DNA from: Lepidonotus clava
Lineage: Eukaryota > Annelida > Polychaeta > Phyllodocida > Polynoidae
DNA: 64,000 nt
Reading direction: 5' to 3'
Assembly (NCBI GenBank): GCA_936440205.1
Contig: OW387147.1
Span: forward strand, 28,235,629 to 28,299,628
Positions 40,401 to 52,400 of the stretch are shown one piece after another (the first letter of the stretch is position 1; every line of letters starts with the position of its first letter). The notes beneath the pieces are model-generated. The model was not told the origin of the DNA, searched no databases, and was given only the letters and a program-made list of their open reading frames with translations. A program made the position numbers and the translations under genes.

Positions 40401-43400
40401 TAGGTATTAGTGATGGGGTTCATGATTCGTTTTCTTGGTTCTGAAGTTTCAAAAAGAATGATTCTATAAGTTTTCAAATAAAAGTGTTCTAGAATTTATC
40501 TGACACGAGGAAGGAACTGGTTGCTTAATTGTTGAGTTTGATAACTTTGACACCTTTAGAGTGGGAGTGGGAGTCTCAACGTGGCTTGGCTACTCGACCA
40601 CAAATCTTTTACACCTTTAGAAACGGTTAGATCCTTACTACCTCAACTTATTCCAAATACCTAGACTTTATAACTCAAGTTTCTTTCATATCGAGCAATG
40701 CACTTTTGGTGAATAAAAATAACTTATTTTTGGAAGCTGCCGGTATTTATAACTTTACTTAAATTCCTCTGTTTATTATTCATCTGGTTACCCCCTCGCA
40801 GCAGGCAGACTTCTTGGTAGATTTCATGACGAACCCTGATATATGGGTGCTGTCTGGTATCAGAACGGTTAGTAGCTTGAGGGTTTACCCTGCAGTATTA
40901 AGCAACAGTATTGAATATCCCTCAGTATTGTGTCCCTGGTGTAGTGAAGATGTGAACATCTTGATAATGTCGCCTTACTCTCTGCAAACGCCCGGCAAAT
41001 TAATAAAATTTAAAAAAATAGCATTTTGGAATCTAAAAATTCTTTTATGGAAAGTCTTTTCTCAGTATTATCATGATGCATGATTTTGTGATGTACTTAG
41101 ATGAGACTGATACTGCTTTCAGTCACAAACTGTATTCAGTACCATTTTGATGAATAGATTTGATAGATTTGCTCTCCTGAGATACTCAGAGAAGTTCAGA
41201 TAACTATTACCACGTAGACAAGTCTAGATATCTTTTTATGTGATCTGCAAACCATGTGAGATTTGTTAGTATGGTTTTGTACCCTGTCTGTGTTAGTTAG
41301 ATTGTAGGTGTCTTATGATGGAAAAGAATTCCTGATTTGTTCGGGCTTTTTGTTAGAGGTCTGATTTAGAAGGTCTCTTCGGGCTCTCTTCTTGTTTCGG
41401 GCAATACTATTGAGAATATAATCTTGCCTCCCTAGGTAATGTAAGACTTCCAGTTCATGGAATACAACATCATATATCTATATTTAACGACCCTATTGAC
41501 CCTGCATTTGGCTACATAATCTTCTACAATTTGCCGTCACATGTCTTATGACCAAACTTTTGGTTTTGCATGATGTCATTGTACTTTTAAAGTATTTGTA
41601 AATTGTGCATGTATCCCTGCATGAAACCCGTGAAACTTGTAGATAAACTCTGTTTATTGTTTCCCATACAAAGTTAAAATATTTGTTCCAGGATGATGAC
41701 GATGGTGCTGACTGGCGGGCGGACCTACTCCGGGCCATCTGCTATGTGTTCGCCAAGGAGCGCGACGGACTCCTGGCCGAGCTGAGGACTCACGTTGTCA
41801 CTCATGGTAACCAGGACCCTTCGGCCATCCAGCAGCTGGAGCAGAAGATGAAGGAAATGGTGAGTGGGGCAACTTGATTCTGATGAGGATTTGCAAATTG
41901 CTGGGTTAAACTGGGACCCAGTTCTATTAAGAGACGCTAATAAGTTAGGTTTTTGATATGTCGGCTAGTTTCTTTTGTTTTTTGGGCATCTATAATCTTA
42001 AGTACAAACTATAAAACAAGTGAAGTCTGATCCATATGTATTATGCTTTATTGCTTATGTAACCTCATGTGCTACTAAGCCAGGAAGATCTGGGAAACCT
42101 GAAGATGTAAGGTCACTAACCCTGAAAAATTCTCCATAGACAATCAGTCTAAAAGTAAAAAGAAATCAATACATGTATTTAGATCATACGAGTAGATAAA
42201 ATCATCTGCTTCATCCGCCGATTGGTTAAGTAATTAAAGTATAGAAGTGAACCTGAAAAAAATCCTTGTGGACGACATATTCTTTTACTTTAATAAACCT
42301 ATTCTTAAAATTACCTGTGATATTTCAATTTTTACCATAAGATAAAGATGACATACCTTTTTTCCCTCCAGGACATCCAACATGCTTCAGCCATGAAGCA
42401 GATCTTCAGTGCTGACCGTCAGTCCATGCTGGCCGAGATCCGCGACCTGCGCGCCCACCTAAGCGTACTGCGTCTCGAGAAGCAGGACGAGCGGGCCAAG
42501 CTGGCCGAGCAGCTCGGGACGATGGAAGAGCAGTTCACAAAGCGAGAGCGACATCTGAAGCGACAACGTGAGTCTCATAGTTTCATTTTCAGTGAAATAA
42601 TGTGAAACGTAATTTTGAACATTTAGGGTTTTTTCCCCCCAGTTTTCAGTCATGTATACAAGGGTATCGACAGTGACTGGACATCCTGACAAATGAAAGC
42701 GGTCACACAAAAGTCATGGAGTTTATAAAATCACAGATTAAAGAAATTTTACTTGTTATTTTGTTCTCAAGAAATATCAAAACTATTTTTTGGCATTTAC
42801 GGCTAAGGTCAGGCATCAGATCATAAAATCAGATTTTTTTCTAATGAAATCCACACCAAAAAAATAAAGGCCACGATTTTTTTATTTTTTTTTCGCGGGG
42901 AGGGGGTTTGTCAATGATTGCACTATTTTAGCCACGTATCACGATTATAAATATTTGTATGGGAAAAAATATTTTAGTGAGGTTCCTCAGTGTCTTTAAC
43001 CGCGTATGCCAGTGGTAAAACGACGGAACGGATGTATAGCCATTGATTCAGCCATTGTTTTTGTAAAGCCTCATTTCTCTTGGCCTGTTATTTCAGGTCT
43101 TGCATTTTACATCGCATCTAACATACGAGTAATGGGACACAGTGTAGTATGTAATTTGTCTAACGTTTATCCAAAGGACCAAGTATTTCCTCTTGTTGGC
43201 CGTTATATTGGTCATATAGCTACGCAGAGTTAGGCAATATCGGCGTCTAAGAGTAAATGTAAACGTAGCACGGTGGACTAAGGACAGATTGTGCCCACTT
43301 GAGTGCACAGAGGCAATGAATGTAATCAGGGATACGCATAGGGTCGTGCCAAGAATGTGGGTCCTCATCCATACTTACTGTATTCCTAAACCTTAACAAG

Positions 43401-46400
43401 TACAGGTGAAATTGTATTTTAACTCTTGGCATGTAATCCCTGCAATTGTTACTAAGCTTTAAAATTAACATTCATGAAATTGTTTGATAGTATTTGTATG
43501 TTTATATAATGTGAATAAACTAGTTTTTTTTCAGTGTTGTAAAAATGTTACTGATAACTGATTAATAGTTTAAGGAGGGAGAGGAAACTGTTAGCAAATA
43601 GATATTAAATGAGTGAAAATATAATACCTGAGTTCTTCAAATGGATTGGAAACATTTGAAGAGAGCTTAGGTGTTGGCAGCCTCAGGCTATAAGATCGGC
43701 CAGTCGGTACCCGCTTCACGGCTGTGGTCTTGCAGACAGTCGACCCCTAGACTTTGCTCATTTCGCACCTTCTGAGGAAGGACCTTTCAGTGGAATAATT
43801 TACAGTAGTTCATATCCATAAAATGAGGACTAAGATTCCAAAAAGTTTTCGCGAGGGGTCGCGTCAGGCATCTAAAGCTCCTAAAACACCAGGTCAGTAC
43901 GCTATTGTTAACCCGAGTTGTGTGACGCTCTTTAGTCAGGGTTGATAGGTGCTAGCTTTTCTTTTTGTAGAATGCTTAGTGGGCACTGGCCGTCTATTAA
44001 TTATGTCCTTACAAATCGAGGTTGGAGATGGATGGGGGAGGGGAGTTGAATACTGTTCTAATGCATATTATATGCTAAAGGGGGGTGGGTAGTCTAGAAA
44101 ACATGTAAAAATATGGATGTAAGTAATGGGCGACCCATCATGCTGTTCAAGTTATTTAATATGAGTAATGTTGCACATAAGCAGTACATGCAAAAACATG
44201 AGCCATTATCATCTCACACATGATGCATGGATTGGCTTATTCAGAAGTTTTTTTGATACGGAAAATAAATATCGGGAAAAAATATGATTTATTTCATTGC
44301 CATCAGACCTATTAATTCTTATGAAATAGGAAATTGAGCCTTTCCCTTTTCCTCTCCAGTGGAGCTGATGGAGTATAAGATCCAGCAGGAAAAGGTCATG
44401 GCCGATGACCTGCGTTCTTCATTAGAGATCGAAAAGAGTCGGTCCAAGGAGTTGTCATCTCAGCTGAGCCGAGAGAAGAACACTGCTGCCGACCTCCAGA
44501 GCGATGTCGTTGATGCCCAGACTCAGCTCGGAAAGCTGAAGGATGCCTACGAGCGGGAACAGGCACGCCTCGTGTCCGCATCGTAAGTAACAAGTTTATT
44601 GTTTGGAGTAAATCGTAATTTAAATATTCAAAATGCTATGGACTTACCAAATGGTACGTTTTATAAGCTTTGTGTTTAAAGGGAGTCAAAAGCAATGTAT
44701 CAAAATATGACAAAAATTTTCAAACTAAAATAGCTATGAAAATACGTTCTAAGAGACTGACTTTAGCCAATGGTACAGTATAAATCATGATAACTTACTA
44801 TAACTTTACTTGAATTCCATAGTATTCATGTCATTTATGCAAGAAGACAGCAACGTTGGTAAACAAACCAATTTTGGTGGGTCACCAAAATTGACTGGGG
44901 CTTTTACATATAATTTAATGTAGTTTAAGTCTTTATTCATGGTCTAAATTTTACCACAGACCTAGGCTATGACAATGGTTTAGAGAATTTAAAAAAATGT
45001 TGACCCTACATTGCTTTTGGCTCCCTTTAAGAAAGTCAGAAATTGCGGAGTTCTTAGAGTTGGTGCTAATCAGTTTATCTTTCAGAATTGTTCAGATGTG
45101 ACACTGACAAGTCCCTAGTATTCTCTGGTAAAATTGTATGGCTTTGCAGAGATCAGTTAATACTTTGCAGGTATAATAGTCCCCTACATTAAATGCGGTT
45201 TACTCTCGTGTTTACTAAAAGATGATTTATTTAACTGCTTTAAGAATTATAATTCATAGCTGAAAGCATTATTAGAATCTGATTGTTATGACTAACGTAT
45301 ACAAAATGATGATAGAGAAGCATAAACTTTAACTAAAGTTTAAGCAGTTAACGATTAATAAAGCTTTCTTGAGGTCCCTTAATTTTGCCCTATATAAATT
45401 TTGCCCGGTCTTGAGATAACGTCCCCAACAAAATTGTGAATGATTTACTGACCTAAACAATCGTCCGATAGATAGTGAGTCATTGGTGAATGGCGAATGA
45501 TGATGATAACAGCTTTCGCTACGTGTTGTTTTTGCCACCCGAAGGATGATTCTCCAGGACCTGCTGTAAGTGGGAGTTTTCCTCTCAACTCGCATCCCCT
45601 GCTCCTCCAGGATACCACGCCGCCTAGTGGCGGTAGCATGCATTCTTCTCACAAAATCAACCTATCAAATTAAAGCCTGCCTACTTTTTTTCTTAATACG
45701 AAACAAATCCCTTGGATTGTATTGGAGATGCTTGATCCTTTACTATTACGACTTTTATTTTTACGGCGATAATTTTGAGGTGTACTCCCATTTCTTTGTT
45801 TGATATTTTATGTTACGTTAATCTTCCCAAGCGAACTAGATTAATTTGCCGTTATCTAACTTTTCTGCAGCAATATCTAGATTAGCCAAAAAGACTAGTT
45901 TTTCCAGATAGAAAATTAAAAGTATTAGGAATCATAGAACGAGAATTGTAATCACTATCACCAGATAGAGTTATCTAGGTCATCTAGGATTTGAAGTTTA
46001 TAGTTTTATTTCTATGTGAATGTTTATTGTAGCCGTTTTCACTGGCCAGCTTCAATTAAGTGCCTGTTAATGCCAAGAACAGTATCAGCATGTCTGTTTG
46101 CAGTTTGATGCTTTATGTGGAACTCCCTCACAAATTAAACATCAAATTTGTAATACCCTATAGCAGCTAGCTTTAGAAAAAAATACCATAATATTCATAA
46201 GATGAGAGAAATAAACCAAGCAGATGATTATATTTAGAATGCAGGTTAGAGATTTAGTTTCATCGAAATATTTAAGTTCATTTCACAGTTTGTTCTCATC
46301 TTACTGACGCTGACGTTTGTTGGTTCGTCATACAAAGGACACAGCACCACTGATCTCCAGTGCCTCAGCTATCTTTCCTAAGTTGTGAAAGCTATTCGTT

Positions 46401-49400
46401 CACCGAATTGACCTCACCTATCCCCGAAATGAATCACTTTCCACTTGAGAAGGCAAACCCTCAACTTGATTCCTTCCCCATGAACATTTAGTTAAGAGAA
46501 TTCCCACGTGGATCTTATACACACCATAGATTATAGAGGTAAAAAAAACACTAATAAACCCACCAATACTGAATATGTGAATGCATCCGCTTGAAAAAGT
46601 TAATTATCATAGACCATAAGCATTGAAATCGAATTAATTTGTTCCAAGGATTAGTAAGGATCCAAAATATCAATTGATATTGTTTAGTTAAATGAGGCTT
46701 GAGCTTTAACCCAATTTCTCAATTTAGATAATGTTTTATTTTAGCCCTAGTCAATTTGGACTTATTTATGGAAATTGGTGATGTAGTCCTAATTAACGAA
46801 AACTAGATTCATAACGTGCTGAACGGCAAACGTAACTACAACATTATACTCCTTAATACATGATTTTAACTTAGGTAGCAGTTAGACTCCTAAGGTTGTG
46901 GTCTGGTGTCTGGGAGACGGAGTCTCAAGCTGCATGGTTGAGTGAGGCTCAGCAAATTGCCTAATATCACAGATTTATACTCACTTAAAATATTGTCTGT
47001 CATCTTTTGACATGGGTTTTCCTTCTGTAAGCATAATATTCATATTAAGCCCGGGATATGTCAAGAATGAAGAGTCTATCAATCATATTGTGACATCATG
47101 TCCTTTATCTTCTAACTGTTCTTTGTCTCGACTGAAAGTTTTTGTCTTTTCAGTGTATTTTTCTTATCTATTTTAATTACACTTATGTAATGTTCTGCGT
47201 TTTATATATTAGAAGGCCCCGCATGAATAGAAAATGGCGAATAAATCAATATGGTTAACATTTTCTTAAGACGGTTAATGGAATATTTATTTGAAATAAC
47301 TAACAAAAGATGAATTTTTCAAAGAAAAACAGAAACTCCTATTGTGTGTATCAAATCTGATAATACACCAAAGGTAAATACAAGGAGATAGGTGCATAAC
47401 ATCAACCTCTTTTAGAATAATTCCCTGTAGCCAATATCCAGATTTTTGGAAAATCTATTAACGTGCTCAACTTATCAGTGATCAGTGATTTGATAAGACC
47501 GCCAAAGTATTTCACACTGTTTGACTATATAATGTTTAACGCCGCATACATTTTGTTTAGACAAGTAAGCGCAGAACAAAGAATACGTATCAAGATGGAC
47601 CAAAGGAAGAACTCCTGGACTCTTAATACATAAAAATAATTGTAAAATATATAAGGAAATTAAACTGCTGTTTGACAGAAAAATTGCTATTTGCAGTTCT
47701 GCCCTTGAGGAGGAGCGTCAGAAGACGGCGTCCCTGACTGAGGCGCTCACCGTGGAGCAGATGTCCTCCAACCAGGTCAGTGAGCAGCTCAGAACAGAGC
47801 AGCTCCGCAGCAAACAACAGCTGGAGCGCAGCAAACAGCTCAACGAGGTATGGAAACTTTTATTTCCAATTTGCATTGAAACTTCATGTTTTTATATTGT
47901 ACCCTTTTTATTGTTCCGTCTGAGGACAGAGTTTTGGCATTTTGAAATCTGTGAAGTGCAACGAGTGCATTTCTGTACATTTGGGTGAAATTGGAGTGTT
48001 CACATTGGCACATTTTGTCACTCATTTTGCTGATTTCTTACAAGAAGAAAAAATGTATTGAGAATAATTTCCCAGCATCTCAATTTTATTCTGAATTTTT
48101 AGACTCCGTCTAAACACTCTTTCTTACCCTTTCAATACCGAAATATAACACTCTGGATATCTATCATAAAAATAGAGAAACTGACCACTGCTTTTGTTAA
48201 ATTAGAAATATTGAATTTTATTTTGAAAGAATACAGACAAAGCACAGTTATAGTTTTACATAAAACCTCTTTCCTAGTAGGTGGCTTGGATTTACCCGAC
48301 TAGAAAAACAACTTGACTTTTGATCTTCTCACATCTAGATGCTGCGATGATAGATTAATTAGATTCGTGCAAGATCGATTTTACATAATGATTCTATCAA
48401 GAGTTTTTCTTTAAAAAATATTTTTCATGCAATATTAGTGCTTTGCTTATTCAGAAAAGGATAGGTTTTTAAGATATATCCAGATATAAGACGTTTTAAA
48501 GAATTTTACAGTTATACTTGCACAAATCTCCACGGTTTTGTTGACTAGCACTCCCTCCACTGTATAGTTTGCTGAGTTTTTGCGGTTCACTCCCACTTTC
48601 AGCAGTTGTCTTGTGAGACCCAGACTCATAACGCCGAGGCAAGTAGAGCACCAGTGGTAACGGACCTAACCCTCTAACTGTGTGACTCTCCCAAGACTGA
48701 CCAATCAAATCATACACTGAATATCCACAAAATATAATATTATTATATCCACCAAATATATGAATATTTTCTCCTAATTATCTCTAAGAAAAGAATGATG
48801 ATAGTATGAGTGGATTTTTTGTCCGGTTATAATCAAACCCACTTCGAAAATTTTCTGTTCATTTTTCTAGAATGTTTTTATTTTCGTCGTCAGTGCTCTT
48901 TAGATATTGGTCAGTCACGGGGAAAACTTACTCACCCTGTTGTTTTCTAATGTCAATTCTCAATGTTTACTCGCATTTCTTCTAAATGTGTTTATGTTTG
49001 GGAAATTATCAGCCTTCGCACGATATTATTCATGCTCGGGAGCCGAGGAAAAAAGTACTCCATTTCTGTGTGGATCCACTATTGGGACTAAGGACGTTGG
49101 GATTAACTTAAGAGAGGTTTCTTTTAGTTTCAACCTCCCCGTACAGAGGGCGCACGGTTCGCTCATAGTTAAACCTGTCGCGGCAGGTCCCCTCTTAGAG
49201 AATGACCCAAAGGGGTCACCTGGGGATTTTACCAATAACGACTAGGTCGGGGAACAAGTGTGGGGTCACTCTTATGTAACCTTTGTTCATAATCATTGAA
49301 AAATAAGTCATTTTCCTACTTTTTGCCCTAAAGCTTTTATAGCCTATTACATTTTTTCATAAGGATTTATTATTTTGTTATCCCAGATAAATTTGAGAAT

Positions 49401-52400
49401 GTAAAAGATAATTAGCTATTGGACTGTTCATATTTTCATCTCGTAAATCCTCTATTGCTTCATCTTTGCCCCTTTTAAGTAATAGTTAAATTTGTTAGAC
49501 TAGTGTTTCTTTAGAGCTTTTCTCCTTTTAATATCATGAGCACATTAAATGCCATTCGTAAAGCACTGGAAATGGAACTATTGCTTTTGTTATTTTCATT
49601 TTCTTCCTTCATATGGAGATGGGTGTGATCCAGACCCGATTATAATTATGAGTCATTCAATATAACCATGTGTCGGTTTTTATGCTATACATACATGTCA
49701 CATAGATATGAAAACTGCTATGAACCTCCCATTGGTATATCAATTGCCAATGCTAATGAGGGGGCAGAAGGAATAGCCTCCATAGCGGCCTCGTTCCTTA
49801 CAGTTGGTTACACAATGCGATTGTTCACTGACCCTTTACAGTATTGTGACGTGTTGTAGGGTTAATCTTGGCTTGATCATTTGCCCCAAATGAAAATGTC
49901 CAACCTTGAAAGGCCTTCCCAGACTAGTGGGAGTCATAAGGCCTAGGCAAAAAAATAAGTTGCGTTCTGGTAACATTTGATCAAAAGAATTAGGGTAGAT
50001 AGGTCGGGATAATTTCTTTCTAATTGGCCTTAAGTGAAACCTTGTGGTAATTCTATTTATTTATTTTTTTAAATAATGATATTTTCCTCCCAAGAGCCTC
50101 TGAAAACATTAGGGTCAGGGCATCAAGTCCGGATAGGAAGGGTTACCGGAACGCAACTATTTTTTTTTTCCTTGGCCTAATGTTCAGAAACCATTTGGCT
50201 GCCAACACTTAGCGTTCTTACTGGCCGACTAGGTTTCCACCTCATGGTTTTGACTCCTACTTTTCCTAATGGGAGGTGACATTAAGTGGAGGCGGGTACT
50301 TTTAATCGCGCCGACATTCTGTCAACATTAGTCAGGCTTGCTTGTCACAATACGTAACTTTTCTTGAAATTCTGATATTGAATTAATTCATATGAAGAAT
50401 TCATAAGAATACACTTGCAATTTTTGCAAAAGGGGACTGTCTCTTTGATTTTGAAGTAATCTATTATTTGCCTCTCCCAAAATTGGCTGGGTGTCAAAAG
50501 ATGTCAGATGGTTCGTAGTCAACATTGTTGGCATTTTTAAAGAATGTTTTCTAAATTTTCATGTAGTCCAAACTTATTACAGGACCCATACCAAGTTAGA
50601 CCCACTACTACACTAGGCAAATGGCTTACGTGGTCAGGGTACTGTTGTTCTCTAATCTAACTAATCCGAGTCAGTTACAATCAAAGAACAACAGGGACCA
50701 GGCAGCCAGCAGTGTCCAATGTCTAATGGCCAATAAAACCCATTAATTGAGCCCTATGTGTAATAATATTGACAGTGTCAATGGTCACTATAGACGGACT
50801 ATATCAACAAGGCTCACAATGTATTGTGGCTTATATGACTTTGGCTGTTTCCTGGTAGTGATTACTTAATATTTACACATGTTTTAGGTTATCCTCGCAG
50901 AATATAATCCCATATTTTCCCCGTGCGTCTAAGTTTACTTGGCTATCTTGCTGGTAGTGATTACTTAGTATTAACACATGTTTTAGGTTATATATGCAGA
51001 ACTGAGTCCTATAATTATTTCCCTATACTGCTCCTTGCCAAATGAAAAGAAACTTATTTGTATGTTGGCTTAGACAATAGTTTCAAAAATTAAAGCACAA
51101 GAAACATATCAACTTGTAGGGCGTATTCCATGCCGGATTGTCCCAGCACAATTAGTATGTCGAATTTAATTACCTTATGCTCATTTACCATGCACATCAT
51201 ATATAATCAACATAGCCTCGGATCTGCTGCTAAATGACATGTGTATCCTAAAGTTTGCACACTATACGACCTGTCACAGACGACAGCCAGCCTTCTCCCC
51301 ACTGCCCTAACCTATAGGCAGATCTAAGCCTGAGTCCCCAGCCTTAAGCTCCTCCCGCATAGGCTTAGAAGGGATCAGAATCAGGGATCCAGGTGTGACG
51401 GCTCCACGGGTGGGTGTACTACTACCCTACACACCGGCCTCCCACCTGCACTCACTCAGACCCGTATAGGTACTGGAGAAGTGGGCCCAGACTATCGTAC
51501 TCCAGGGCTTTGTTTCTACTGGAGGGCTCCATGCTCCGGTTATGATTTCGTGGGACCCCCATTTACCAGGATTTTAGTATCATTTTGTGGAGAGAGAGAA
51601 AAAATTGATTCGGAACACTGTGTATAGGAATCTACCATAAAGTTTATGCATAAAGGATTTACCTTTGAGGATTTTTGGACGTTTTTACAAACACCACTTC
51701 GCTTTCAGAAAACCACACAAGATGAATTCTGAGACGACATGGCGTTTAACCATGGACTAAGAATTTCCTCAATGGTCCATCAGGGAAATTACCAGAGAAG
51801 ATCACTGATAGTGTGTGGTACCGGAACAAACAGACCGGCGCTTGATTTCCATAGGTTGATTCAGAACCCAACTATTACCCCAGGACAACTTCCCAATACC
51901 CAACACCATCGTGGCTGTAGAACTGAGCTCTAAACCGGAGTGACCTCACTACGTAGCCCTATAACTGGGTTATTTCCTTACTATTCTGACTACCTGAGTG
52001 GCTTGTTAGCCCAGCCGTCACCCTGGAGGACCTATTGAGACCCGGGGGTGTGGCCATGGGGGGTATGACGGAGAGCCTGGAGGCCTACTGGCTGGCCGCC
52101 CCCGTCGTCTTCTGGGCCGAACTCAAGCGTTTTGTCGCCATTCACCTCTACACGTTTGAGGTGAACATGATTAGGGTTTTAACCGGTTAACTTCAGGATT
52201 AGAGGAATTAATGTTGATTCCCAAATAGCTGTAACACGAAATTATACTATGATGTGTAGTGGTTATGTATAAAATTAGGCCGATTTTTTTCCTTTATATA
52301 GACTGCATTTGAAATGGTGTATGGTTAATTATCCTTTGAAGTTTGATGCCCGAACAGTGCCTCCCCTCAGTGCCCTGTCGTCTAACAAATATACATTTTA

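Larger units (their letters stand above)
47848..52009. other. First part of intron 38
   Basis: Contains MITE copy 2, a diverged direct repeat (50841-51001), a GC-richer patch at 51290-51540 and a 64-codon ORF with a strong start context at 51739. No confident exon before 52010. Confidence 0.5.

Noticed and set aside
49026-49245. ORFs open on both strands in intron 38
   Set aside because: No phase-compatible splice sites and no recognisable protein; both-strand openness suggests chance.
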